Position numbers and translations under genes: made by a program. Shown here in pieces: positions 23,686 to 30,249 of a stretch of DNA of 38,738 nucleotides; the stretch's first letter is position 1; each line of letters starts with the position of its first letter. The notes under the pieces are model-generated. The model had not been told where the DNA came from. It worked only from the letters and a program-made list of their open reading frames with translations, and searched no databases. The stretch comes from a virus: positions 1-38,738 of the IMG/VR virus record IMGVR_UViG_3300032069_000025, one strand, 5' to 3'.

Positions 23686-25530
23686 ATGTTCCGCCGAATC
23701 TGCCTTGCGCTCGCTGCTATTGCCGCGCTTACTGTGCCTGCGTTCGCTCAGGATTATGGCTTCTTCTACGGCACTGACTGTAGCACGCTGACCCCCGTTG
23801 CCTATCAGACTTGGTGCGGCAAGAATGACGGAAGCTGGCTTGTCTGGAATGGCTCAAATTGGGTGCCGCAACTTGGGCCTACAATTCCATCTTACACCCT
23901 CGCCACCCTCCCTCCCGCTGGCACCGCCGGTCGGCTGGCGCGGGTGACGGATAATATTCGTGGCGTCTGGATGGACGACGGTGCGCAATGGGTCAGCGTT
24001 ACCGGCGTCGCCAATGTTAAGGACTTCGGTGCCAATGGCAACGATATCACAGACGATACGGCGGCGATTCAAGCCGCGATTGCAGCAGTTAATAGTATCG
24101 GTGGTGGCACGGTTTATTTCCCAGCCGGAACATACCGCCATACCGGCTTGACTCTTCCCCGTTTCGTGAATCTCCTCGGAATTGGCAGCAACCGCAACGC
24201 CGCTGGCACAAGCGGAGCCGTCTCTGTCCTCAAAAATATGTCTTCGGTTGGCAGCGCCAACATTACCGTGGACTTTTCCGCCGGGACACTGCTTGGAACG
24301 TCCATTCGTGGACTCGCGTTGGTCGGGGGTGGCACCAATACGGGGGACGGCCTTCGCATCTGGGGAAACCCGGGAGTGCTCGGTGGCGCGACAGAGTTAA
24401 CCCTGGATGACCTAATGATCTTCGGTAACGGTGGAGATGGCCTCTCGATCAAGTACTCCTGGGTCATTCGGGTCCAAAACTCGTTCATCTCCGCGAACAG
24501 CGGCTACGGCGTTAATCTTTTCGCGGACGCCAACGCTATCACGTTCGTGGGCGTGCATATCCAAGGCAACTTTAAGAGCGGTGTGTACGCGAGGAACACG
24601 CTAGGGGGTCTTGCCTTTTTAGGCTGCACCATTGAAGGCAATAGCAATGGCACAACCACTTACTTTGAGGTGGAACTCCAGAATGTGCATGGGGTCTCCT
24701 TCAACGGCTGCTATTTCGAGAGGAACCCCAGTGGTGCTGCCACCTTCGTGGACATCGGCCCCGCTTCGCGTGGTGTGTCCTTCGACGGGTCTCAGTTCTC
24801 TATGGGATTAAACCAGACGGCCATCCACGCCAAGGGAGGGAACACCTATGAAGTAACACTCTCGGTCAAGAATACAGCGTTCCGCACTGACACCGGGGGG
24901 ACGGCGATTTATCTAGAGGATTTCGTGGAAGCTGAGATCGGGCCGAACTATTACAGCCCCAGTCTTACTGCGAAGATACAGGATGGCGGGACCTTGCAGA
25001 CCGTTTTCACCGACGCCAACTCCACAATCGGGGAATGGGCGTTCGGGCGCAATATCCCAAGTATACGTGGGCAGGCTCTTACGTCCTTTGTCGTTGGCAT
25101 TTTTAACGATGCCGGAACACTAAAACATAAGATCGTTGCGGGCAGCGCCAATGCAGTCGCTGGCAGCTATCAATCAAAGATTGTCGGCGCATCAACGACT
25201 TACGTGGCCACCCCGAGCGTGGGTGCGGGTGTGGACTTTACAAATGGCGTCGGGATCGTCGCTGCTTCCCCCTACATCCTATCTTTCAACACAGCGGCCC
25301 AAATCGGAGCCAATCTGGTGGCCTGGGCGTTCGTTGAATCCTACGGAGGCGGCGTGTCTGTACCCTTGCTAGCTACTGAGTTTACCTCAAGAAACGTGAA
25401 CGGCACAACACAAGTTCGCCTAGAATTGGAATTCTCAACACCCCTCACGGCTGCGCCTTGGAACATCAATACCACTAACATTCCGGCGGGGACGGCAATA
25501 TATGTGCGGGTAGTTGCATTTTTGAGGTAG
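23686..25530 (+). CDS. Tailspike with right-handed beta-helix, predicted signal peptide
   Basis: The 614-residue protein has a pectate-lyase-3-type start of helix at residues 110-160 (NVKDFGANGNDITDDTAAIQ, then GGGTVYFPAGTY). Short beta-helix rungs with Asn and Gly follow to about 430, and the C-terminal domain is beta-rich. This is the classic receptor-binding/depolymerase spike that cuts capsule or O-antigen. AAAGGAGAG at 23672-23680 sets the ATG at 23686, giving an unexpected Sec signal, MFRRICLALAAIAALTVPAF, with likely cleavage after AFA. Two Cys (32 and 44) follow. Spikes normally assemble in the cytoplasm, so the signal is unusual. Confidence 0.85.
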   Translation: MFRRICLALAAIAALTVPAFAQDYGFFYGTDCSTLTPVAYQTWCGKNDGSWLVWNGSNWVPQLGPTIPSYTLATLPPAGTAGRLARVTDNIRGVWMDDGAQWVSVTGVANVKDFGANGNDITDDTAAIQAAIAAVNSIGGGTVYFPAGTYRHTGLTLPRFVNLLGIGSNRNAAGTSGAVSVLKNMSSVGSANITVDFSAGTLLGTSIRGLALVGGGTNTGDGLRIWGNPGVLGGATELTLDDLMIFGNGGDGLSIKYSWVIRVQNSFISANSGYGVNLFADANAITFVGVHIQGNFKSGVYARNTLGGLAFLGCTIEGNSNGTTTYFEVELQNVHGVSFNGCYFERNPSGAATFVDIGPASRGVSFDGSQFSMGLNQTAIHAKGGNTYEVTLSVKNTAFRTDTGGTAIYLEDFVEAEIGPNYYSPSLTAKIQDGGTLQTVFTDANSTIGEWAFGRNIPSIRGQALTSFVVGIFNDAGTLKHKIVAGSANAVAGSYQSKIVGASTTYVATPSVGAGVDFTNGVGIVAASPYILSFNTAAQIGANLVAWAFVESYGGGVSVPLLATEFTSRNVNGTTQVRLELEFSTPLTAAPWNINTTNIPAGTAIYVRVVAFLR

Positions 25531-25535
25531 CCTCC

Positions 25536-25763
25536 GTGGATCAGAGCACAGACTTCGGCTACATCAAAGCACGCCTGGAAGACATCTCCCGGGTCCAGGG
25601 CGAACAGCGCCAGGAGATTCAAGAGGTCCGGTCGGAGGTGGCCTCCCTTCGCGTGGAAATTGGGGCGCTGAAGGCCACGGCACGGGTGTGGGGCATGATC
25701 GCGGGAGCCCTGTCCGGGATTCTCTCTGCGCTCGCCGCAGTCCTGGGGTGGAGAGTACGATGA
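25536..25763 (+). CDS. Coiled-coil plus membrane-anchor protein, lysis cassette (XhlA-like)
   Basis: The product has 75 residues from a GTG start. Residues 8-50 form an amphipathic coiled coil (ARLEDISRVQGEQRQEIQEV then ASLRVEIGALKA). One membrane helix follows at about 53-72 (WGMIAGALSGILSALAAVLG), ending in WRVR. This arrangement resembles XhlA-type holin partners and other small lysis proteins. The stop overlaps the start of the lysozyme gene (ATGA at 25760-25763), tying it to lysis. It could be a holin or a holin accessory protein. Confidence 0.65.
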   Translation: MDQSTDFGYIKARLEDISRVQGEQRQEIQEVRSEVASLRVEIGALKATARVWGMIAGALSGILSALAAVLGWRVR

Positions 25764-26212
25764 GCATTCGAGATCAGCTTGTCCGCCATGAAGGACTGCA
25801 TCTCAAGCCGTACCGGGACACGGTGGGCAGGCTGACGATCGGGGTTGGCCGGAATCTTGACGACGTGGGGATCACCCGCGACGAGGCGATGATCCTCCTC
25901 GACAATGATATTCTGCGCGCGCAGACTGCCGTGATTCACGCGTTGCCATGGGCCGTGAATCTGGACCAGCCGCGGCTCGATGTGCTGGTGAACATGACGT
26001 TCAACATGGGCATTGGCGTAGTCCTTGGCTTCGCGGCGTTCCTGGGTGCCCTGGAGCGAGGCGACTACGAGATGGCCGCTCGGGAGATGCTCGCAAGCAA
26101 ATGGGCAACGCAGGTGGGGAACCGAGCCGTTGAGTTGGCGGAGATCATGCGAACAGGTGTGGACCCTTTCACGAATGGGAAATCCGGCTCTGGTGCTGGT
26201 GGTGGTAGATGA
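25760..26212 (+). CDS. Endolysin, GH24 lysozyme (muramidase)
   Basis: The 150-residue enzyme carries the T4-lysozyme-type catalytic triad in RHEGLHLKPYRDTVGRLTIG: Glu11, Asp20 and Thr26. VNMTFNMGIG and AAREMLASKWATQVGNRAVE follow, which match the C-terminal lobe of GH24 enzymes. It cleaves the MurNAc-GlcNAc bond of peptidoglycan. No signal peptide or signal-anchor is seen, so it needs a holin. The gene is coupled to the preceding membrane protein by ATGA. The C-terminus ends in a Gly/Ser-rich tail (GKSGSGAGGGR). Confidence 0.93.
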   Translation: MSIRDQLVRHEGLHLKPYRDTVGRLTIGVGRNLDDVGITRDEAMILLDNDILRAQTAVIHALPWAVNLDQPRLDVLVNMTFNMGIGVVLGFAAFLGALERGDYEMAAREMLASKWATQVGNRAVELAEIMRTGVDPFTNGKSGSGAGGGR

Positions 26213-26412
26213 TGGCGCGGATTCCAAAAGTCGTAGGCGTGCGAAAGTACACAAGCGAAGGCTTGTACCGCGATGTCGCAGCGCCGCTCCAAGGCCAGTT
26301 CCTTGGGCGCACCTGGCGATCCTCGCGTGAGCGGGCAATGCGGGGAGTTCGGCATGCAAGCAGCACCGCCCGGCTTCTGCGGGCCTTCCGAGACGAAGAT
26401 GCAGCCACTTGA
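26212..26412 (+). CDS. Possible small basic protein, 66 aa
   Basis: It begins at the ATG overlapping the lysozyme stop (ATGATGG, 26209-26215; the first ATG would add one Met). It is Arg-rich (MARIPKVVGVRKYTSEGLYR, later STARLLRAFRDED) and matches nothing I know. It shares most of its length with another frame (26273-26488). Only one may be real. Kept because of the stop-start overlap. Confidence 0.3.
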   Translation: MARIPKVVGVRKYTSEGLYRDVAAPLQGQFLGRTWRSSRERAMRGVRHASSTARLLRAFRDEDAAT

Positions 26413-26488
26413 CAGCAGAGTATATTTGAGGCACTATCTGGTCCGCCCATTCGGGGGAGCGGTTGCCGCCGCCCTGGTGAGGGCATGA
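26273..26488 (+). CDS. Possible small Gly/Cys-containing protein, 71 aa
   Basis: This frame has higher third-position GC than the overlapping frame at 26212 and ends in a TGA that overlaps the next start (ATGATGA, 26485-26491). It lacks an obvious ribosome site and matches no family I know. Two Cys occur (SGQCGEFG and PPGFCGPSE). One of the two overlapping frames is probably the true gene of this interval. Confidence 0.3.
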   Translation: MSQRRSKASSLGAPGDPRVSGQCGEFGMQAAPPGFCGPSETKMQPLDSRVYLRHYLVRPFGGAVAAALVRA

Positions 26489-26703
26489 TGACTGATTTTG
26501 ACGCCAATATGTTTGAACACGATTACATCATTCGAGTCCTGGAATCATTTGCCTTCGATCTCCGCGAGCGCGTCTCGCGGGGGATTGTTTCGGAGGCCGA
26601 AATCATAGACCGCTACGCAGTGCAGTTGACCGCATTCATGTGTGGGGAAATACGCCAAGCGGTGAGCGATGCCCTTGGCGCACAAGTGGGGCGGCGCTCA
26701 TAG
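26488..26703 (+). CDS. Hypothetical acidic helical protein, 71 aa
   Basis: Two consecutive ATGs occur at 26485 and 26488; the second has better spacing from GAGGG (26479-26483). The product is acidic and helical (MTDFDANMFEHDYIIRVLES, then LRERVSRGIVSEAEIIDRYA) with one Cys. It has no membrane segment. No family recognised. It lies inside the lysis cassette between lysozyme and the two-helix membrane protein. Confidence 0.55.
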   Translation: MTDFDANMFEHDYIIRVLESFAFDLRERVSRGIVSEAEIIDRYAVQLTAFMCGEIRQAVSDALGAQVGRRS

Positions 26704-26745
26704 TGAGCCCGCCATAGGTGCCCCGTAGAGGGCGAGGAGATTGAG

Positions 26746-26937
26746 ATGAGTGCGTTGTTCGGTAACTGGCGTACCACGTTGTTCGGGGTGATCACTGGGG
26801 CCGCTACGTACCTGCTCTTCTCCGGTGTGCAGTTCCCCCAGAGCAAGGCTGACTGGGGCGCGTTTGTGGTTGGGTTGCTCCAGGCCATCTGGGGCGCGGT
26901 CCAGAAGGACTCTGCGACCGGCAGCCAGCCAAAGTAA
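26746..26937 (+). CDS. Small two-helix membrane protein, probable holin
   Basis: GAGGAGA precedes the ATG. The 63-residue product has two hydrophobic segments (LFGVITGAATYLLFSGV near 12-28 and WGAFVVGLLQAIWGAV near 37-52). It ends in QKDSATGSQPK, a tail I recognise from small phage membrane proteins encoded near lysozyme genes. Size and topology fit a class II-type holin, making the membrane lesion that lets the lysozyme out. The coiled-coil membrane protein at 25536 is the other candidate. Confidence 0.65.
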   Translation: MSALFGNWRTTLFGVITGAATYLLFSGVQFPQSKADWGAFVVGLLQAIWGAVQKDSATGSQPK

Positions 26938-26975
26938 TCCGCATGCGCGGTAGGTAGCGAGCGGGGGCCAAGGCG

Positions 26976-27131
26976 ATGGGACAGGGTCTCGCGCGATACG
27001 ACGCAGCGGAAGAGCGAATCAAGGCCGAAGAGCGGCTTGAGGAGCTCTTCCGCCGGGTGGCGGCGTTGGAGGCGAAGATCGACTCGGTCGAGACTCAGCT
27101 GAGGCTCAGAGGGATTCTCTATGCCAAGTAG
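26976..27131 (+). CDS. Small coiled-coil protein, 51 aa
   Basis: The product (MGQGLARYDAAEERIKAEER, then ELFRRVAALEAKIDSVETQL) is a single charged amphipathic helix with clear heptads. Its last ten bases overlap the start of the inner spanin-like gene (27121). The ribosome site is weak (AAGG). Coupled position within the lysis genes suggests a lysis accessory, but no function is known. Confidence 0.55.
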   Translation: MGQGLARYDAAEERIKAEERLEELFRRVAALEAKIDSVETQLRLRGILYAK

Positions 27132-27366
27132 TTACGGCTGGGCGGCACTGGCGGGGATCCTCCTGGCGATCGTGATTATGATCGCGGTATGGATTCGGCA
27201 GGGGAAGCGCGCGGCGGTCAAGAGTGCAGAGCGCGCGGGCGCGGCCGAGGACGCGGCGCGGAAGGCGGTGGAGCATGAGGTCGTGGCGGACGTGGAGCGG
27301 CGCGATCTGCCTGCTGGGGTTGCTGGCGGGCGGGTGCGCGACGTTCACAAGCCGTTCGGCGGCTAA
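27121..27366 (+). CDS. Rz-like inner-membrane spanin subunit
   Basis: The 81-residue product has an N-terminal membrane helix (YGWAALAGILLAIVIMIAVW, residues 5-24). An Arg/Lys-rich border and an Ala/Glu-rich helix (AAVKSAERAGAAEDAARKAV) follow in the periplasm. It is short for an i-spanin. The call rests on the next gene, a lipoprotein starting inside it in another frame, the signature of overlapping Rz/Rz1 pairs. Together they fuse inner and outer membranes in the last step of lysis, implying a Gram-negative host. Confidence 0.65.
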   Translation: MPSSYGWAALAGILLAIVIMIAVWIRQGKRAAVKSAERAGAAEDAARKAVEHEVVADVERRDLPAGVAGGRVRDVHKPFGG

Positions 27367-27652
27367 ACATCCTGTGCCGCCAGCCCTCGAGTGGCCGGCC
27401 TTCGACCGCGAGGTTCTGCGCGAGCCAGCGAGCGCGCGGCTTCCGGGCGGGACGGCGATCTATTCGCTACCAAGCGAGACGGCCATCGCTCCAGCCGATC
27501 TGTGGTCCGTGGGGGCGGCGCAGCAGCGAGACGCCTTCTGGGAGCGGGTTCTGCGCGACCGTTGCGCCATGCGTGAGGCGCTCCAAGTAGCCAATGGCGA
27601 GGCTCCCACGCCCGATGGCGTGTGTCTTCCTGCGCGATCCATAGCCAAGTAA
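27275..27652 (+). CDS. Rz1-like outer-membrane lipoprotein spanin
   Basis: The ATG at 27275 follows GGTGGAG. The N-terminus is a lipoprotein signal (MRSWRTWSGAICLLGLLAGG, then Cys21) with lipobox LAGGC. The mature part is Pro-containing (KHPVPPALEWPAF) and 105 residues long, longer than classical Rz1. It overlaps the Rz-like frame by 92 bases in a different frame. The C-terminal part has two more Cys (RDRCAMREAL and DGVCLPARS), possibly a disulfide. A lipoprotein of another function is possible, but the overlap favours the spanin role. Confidence 0.7.
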   Translation: MRSWRTWSGAICLLGLLAGGCATFTSRSAAKHPVPPALEWPAFDREVLREPASARLPGGTAIYSLPSETAIAPADLWSVGAAQQRDAFWERVLRDRCAMREALQVANGEAPTPDGVCLPARSIAK

Positions 27653-27705
27653 AGCCCCGCAAAATCGCGGACTTACAGATTTTTCCCGCCTAGTGCATTT
27701 TTCGC

Positions 27706-27734
27706 TTGACACAATCGGGAAAATTTCCTATGTT
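27706..27734 (+). promoter_or_regulatory. Strong sigma-70 promoter with palindrome in the spacer; leaderless start
   Basis: TTGACA (27706-27711), a 17-base spacer and TATGTT (27729-27734). The spacer holds the inverted repeat GGAAAATTTCC (27718-27728), and a further TTTTCCCG (27681-27688) pairs with CGGGAAAA (27716-27723). The initiation point, six or seven bases after the -10, coincides with the ATG at 27741, so the message would be leaderless, as for lambda cI from PRM. The palindrome is a likely operator. Confidence 0.8.
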
Positions 27735-27740
27735 TTATCC

Positions 27741-27917
27741 ATGATAACAATTGAGCGTGCCGAAGAGGTACGGAAGGCCAAAGGGTTCACGCCGGAGAAA
27801 TTTTCCGTGTGTCTGGGTTACTCGGCCAGCGCGTATCCAAAAGCGTTGTCCCGAAAGCGCCTGTCCCGGTGGATGGCCCGGGAAATCCAGTTGCGTTTCC
27901 GCGTGAAATCCGACTGA
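27741..27917 (+). CDS. Small Cro-like helix-turn-helix regulator, 58 aa
   Basis: The start is taken at the ATG sitting at the predicted transcription start; the in-frame extension upstream would lie within the promoter. The product is basic. Its HTH-like pattern is EEVRKAKGFTPEKFSVCLGY followed by SASAYPKALSRKRLSRW, where the second helix would read DNA. It probably binds the palindrome in its own promoter (GGAAAATTTCC) and governs the lysogeny switch or the integrase just downstream. Whether it is a Cro, repressor or excisionase type cannot be told by eye. Confidence 0.65.
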   Translation: MITIERAEEVRKAKGFTPEKFSVCLGYSASAYPKALSRKRLSRWMAREIQLRFRVKSD

Positions 27918-27921
27918 TCCC

Positions 27922-28021
27922 ATCCGGGTCCCCGTCCTGGTTCGCGACTAGGACGGGGGGCAACTGGCACCCCCCCCTGCCAGCCCGGATTCCTCAGTTG
28001 CGGGGGGCAGCAAGGGGGTGC
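27922..28021 (+). promoter_or_regulatory. Foldable leader of the integrase gene (three-way junction; ribosome site pairing)
   Basis: Bases 27922-27928 (ATCCGGG) pair with 27984-27990 (CCCGGAT). Inside are a nine-pair hairpin (CCCCGTCCT 27930-27938 with AGGACGGGG 27950-27958) and a six-pair hairpin (CTGGCA 27964-27969 with TGCCAG 27978-27983). Alternative pairings exclude these: GCAACTG (27960-27966) with CAGTTGC (27995-28001), and GCACCCCC (27967-27974) with GGGGGTGC (28014-28021). The last overlaps the integrase ribosome site, AAGGGGG. This looks like a switchable structure. Confidence 0.6.
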
Positions 28022-28025
28022 TGTT

Positions 28026-28871
28026 ATGAAAACCATCGGGCACATCTTGAGTGCCTATCGTGCTTCCCGTCAACAGGCTGGCTGCAAGGGCCAGTCAATT
28101 GCGTCGGTGCTCAAAGATTTGGCGGTCCGCTTGGGCGACAAACCCGTCAGTTCACTCTGCACGCAGGACATCGAACAGATGGTTGCCGCGATGCAGGCTG
28201 AGGGCTACAAGCCCTCCACGACCCAGGGCCGCGTCAGCTACCTGCGGGCGGCCATGCGGTACGGGCAGCGATGTGGCCTCGTAAATTCCCTGCCTTATTT
28301 TCCCTCGCTCAAATTCCACAACGCCCGTCAGGGCTTCTTCGAGGCGGACGAATTCGAACGGATCGTCTGCCGTCTCAGCCCGCCCTTTGACGATGTTGCT
28401 AGGTTCGGGTACGAGACTGGCTGGCGACTATCCGAAATCTTAGGACTCCGATGGTCCCAGGTAGACCGCCAACATGGCGTGATCGCCCTGCCGGATAGCA
28501 AGAATGGACAGGGCCGGACACTGCCGCTCCGCAACGGGCGCGCCGAAATCATTGACCGCCAATGGCAGGGACGGCCATATGGCGATGCTCTCTCGCAGTG
28601 GGTTTTCCATATTCGGGGACAAAGGATTACGAGGGACCGCTTCTGGCGGACGTGGAAGGTCGCAAGGGAGGCTGCTGGCCTACCCAATAAGTTGTTCCAT
28701 GATTTCAGACGCACGGCGGCCCGTGATATGGTCGCCGCAGGCGTGGATTACCATACGGCCATGCAGGTAACAGGCCACAGGACAATGAGTATGTTCCTCC
28801 GATACCAGATCACGGATATGCGCAGTATGGTGCGGGGCTTGGACGCCCTAGATCGGCACCGAGCAGCGTGA
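28026..28871 (+). CDS. int: Tyrosine-type site-specific integrase
   Basis: The 281-residue protein has an N-terminal helical core-binding region (residues 1-95) and a catalytic domain. Its tyrosine-recombinase residues are Arg134 (ETGWRLSEILGLRW), Lys159 (PDSKNGQGR), His225 and Arg228 (FHDFRRTAARD), His251 (TGHRTMS) and Tyr260 (MFLRYQ). It joins phage and host attachment sites to establish and leave lysogeny. It lacks a separate arm-binding domain, so it is a short integrase. AAGGGGG lies seven bases before the ATG within a structured leader. No attachment core was identified. Confidence 0.95.
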   Translation: MKTIGHILSAYRASRQQAGCKGQSIASVLKDLAVRLGDKPVSSLCTQDIEQMVAAMQAEGYKPSTTQGRVSYLRAAMRYGQRCGLVNSLPYFPSLKFHNARQGFFEADEFERIVCRLSPPFDDVARFGYETGWRLSEILGLRWSQVDRQHGVIALPDSKNGQGRTLPLRNGRAEIIDRQWQGRPYGDALSQWVFHIRGQRITRDRFWRTWKVAREAAGLPNKLFHDFRRTAARDMVAAGVDYHTAMQVTGHRTMSMFLRYQITDMRSMVRGLDALDRHRAA

Positions 28872-28887
28872 CCGCGGGGAGGGCGGG

Positions 28888-29091
28888 ATGACGATACTCA
28901 CATTAGCTATCGTTTGGTACGGATGCGGCACGTCTGGTTTCATTTTCTGGTGGACAAAGGAGTTTGATTTCAGGACCTCCGATCTGCCCATTGCCATATT
29001 CATGGGCATCGTTGGTCCCCTAGGTTGGCTGATTGGTTGGTTTATTCATGGCGGGAACGATCGCGTTCTCTTCCAGAGGTGGGGACGATGA
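28888..29091 (+). CDS. Small two-helix membrane protein, 67 aa
   Basis: GAGGGCGGG precedes the ATG. There are two hydrophobic segments (ILTLAIVWYGCGTSGFIFWW near 3-22, and LPIAIFMGIVGPLGWLIGWF near 33-52) with a charged loop between them. The stop overlaps the next gene (ATGA, 29088-29091). I recognise similar small proteins from temperate podophages without known function; superinfection exclusion is a possibility, inferred only from size and place near the integrase. Confidence 0.65.
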   Translation: MTILTLAIVWYGCGTSGFIFWWTKEFDFRTSDLPIAIFMGIVGPLGWLIGWFIHGGNDRVLFQRWGR

Positions 29092-29741
29092 CCATTCGGT
29101 ATAAACTGACGGACGCTCAGGGTCGGACCTACGGGGGCACGCAGTGGGGGCCTGGCGTCACGCATACCGCGCCTGGAACCGGAGAGTTATGTGGGCCTGG
29201 CTGGATTCATGTCTACGCTAGCCCCCTACTAGCGGAGTTGCTAAATCCCATTGGTGCAAACTACAAACCGCATCTACTGTGGGAATGTAGTGTGCAAGGG
29301 AGGTCAAAGACTGACCACGGACTGAAAGAAGGATGGGAGCGGGTGACGACCGAGCGCCAGATTCCGCTACCGACGATCAGCGGAGGGCAGCGGGTGCGGT
29401 TCGCACTTGAATGCGCACTCTCTGTGTGCAAAAGCCCGAGTTTCGTTCGCTGGGCCTCTAGCTGGCTCAGAGGTGAGAATCGTTCTGCGGCGACTGCGTG
29501 GTCGATGTCGAAATCGGCGTCGGTATGGGGTCGGGTGGGGGCAACGGAGGCCTGGGCGGCGTCCTGGGCAGCGGCTGCTGCGGCGGCGTACGCTGCTCCG
29601 GCGGTGAGGGCGTCGGAGGCGGAGGAAGCAGAGGAGGCCGCGGCTTGCGCGGCGGCCGAGGCAATTCGGAAAACCGCGATAATTTCCAGTGGCAAGGAAG
29701 GATTCTCTCTTGTGGCCTTGGCTGAGCAGGCATGTGCATGA
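29088..29741 (+). CDS. Conserved phage protein with TQWGPGVTH motif and Ala-rich C-terminus
   Basis: The ATG at 29088 overlaps the preceding stop and follows GGGGACG. The first 120 residues form a compact domain with TYGGTQWGPGVTHTAPG, GPGWIHVYASPLLAELLNPI and an LLWECS segment, a family I have seen repeatedly in phages but whose function I do not know. From about residue 125 it becomes an Ala/Trp/Ser/Glu repeat region (ATEAWAASWAAAAAAAYAAP). Short AAWA-type units vary in number in relatives. It may be a helical or solenoid repeat. Confidence 0.65.
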   Translation: MTIRYKLTDAQGRTYGGTQWGPGVTHTAPGTGELCGPGWIHVYASPLLAELLNPIGANYKPHLLWECSVQGRSKTDHGLKEGWERVTTERQIPLPTISGGQRVRFALECALSVCKSPSFVRWASSWLRGENRSAATAWSMSKSASVWGRVGATEAWAASWAAAAAAAYAAPAVRASEAEEAEEAAACAAAEAIRKTAIISSGKEGFSLVALAEQACA

Positions 29742-29762
29742 TCTCCAGGGAGGGCAAGAGCG

Positions 29763-30032
29763 ATGGGCAAGGTTTATCAGATCGGTGGCGTGCGATTTAC
29801 CCAGAAGCAAGAACCTGGTCCTCGACAGATCGGCCTACTTCCCTACGCGCCTATGTCAGGAGTTGATCCCGACGCGGATGAGTACGAGCGACGCAGGGGG
29901 TTGCTTGCGAAAGCGAAAGAAGGCAACGAAGAGGCTCTGGCTGGCTTGCGGAACGGCTATCGTGTGACGACACTCGTGATTGACGGGCGGCCTTTGATCA
30001 AAGAAGGCGTGCTCGTGGGGGTCAAGCGATGA
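29763..30032 (+). CDS. Hypothetical protein, 89 aa
   Basis: It starts at ATG 29763 after GGAGGG. The product (MGKVYQIGGVRFTQKQEPGP, then LAKAKEGNEEALAGLRNGYR and VTTLVIDGRPLIKEGVLVGV) has a central helix and closing strands. It has no Cys and no membrane segment. Its stop overlaps the start of the 33-residue membrane protein (ATGA). No family recognised. Confidence 0.55.
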   Translation: MGKVYQIGGVRFTQKQEPGPRQIGLLPYAPMSGVDPDADEYERRRGLLAKAKEGNEEALAGLRNGYRVTTLVIDGRPLIKEGVLVGVKR

Positions 30033-30130
30033 TCTATCACATCCTCTGGTTCCTCTGGTGGTGGTTCTGGCTGGCCGTCCTCGTGGGCCTTATCTTCGGC
30101 GAGTTGGTGCGCAGAGGATGGGTACAATGA
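30029..30130 (+). CDS. Tiny tryptophan-rich membrane protein, 33 aa
   Basis: The start overlaps the previous stop (ATGA at 30029-30032) and the stop overlaps the next start (ATGATAA region at 30127-30130). The product is MIYHILWFLWWWFWLAVLVG followed by LIFGELVRRGWVQ: one membrane helix with six Trp, and positive charges after it, which predicts a cytoplasmic C-terminus. Coupling on both sides argues for translation. Role unknown. Confidence 0.55.
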   Translation: MIYHILWFLWWWFWLAVLVGLIFGELVRRGWVQ

Positions 30131-30249
30131 TAACTTGGGCCGAAGCCCTTTTTGTCTTCGCCACCGCCATCTGGATTCTCTCCACTGTGGCTCTGGCGAT
30201 TTCCGTCCTGTACGAGGCCGCCATGTGGGTCTGGAGGAAAATCAGGTGA
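30127..30249 (+). CDS. Tiny membrane protein, 40 aa
   Basis: The start overlaps the preceding tiny gene. The single helix spans residues 5-31 (AEALFVFATAIWILSTVALA onward) and ends in YEAAMWVWRKIR. It carries the ribosome site (GGAGG, 30233-30237) for the following receiver-domain gene, whose GTG start overlaps its stop. It may pair with the 33-residue protein; no function is known. Both sit directly before a signalling-type protein. Confidence 0.55.
   Translation: MITWAEALFVFATAIWILSTVALAISVLYEAAMWVWRKIR

Noticed and set aside
7496-25530. Diversity-generating retroelement as in Bordetella phage BPP-1
   Set aside because: No reverse transcriptase motif and no template/variable repeat pair were seen near the tailspike or anywhere else.
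27918-28025. Phage attachment site (attP) next to the integrase
   Set aside because: Inverted repeats are present but there is no tRNA 3'-end-like core or pair of arm-type repeats; the host junction is needed to define it.
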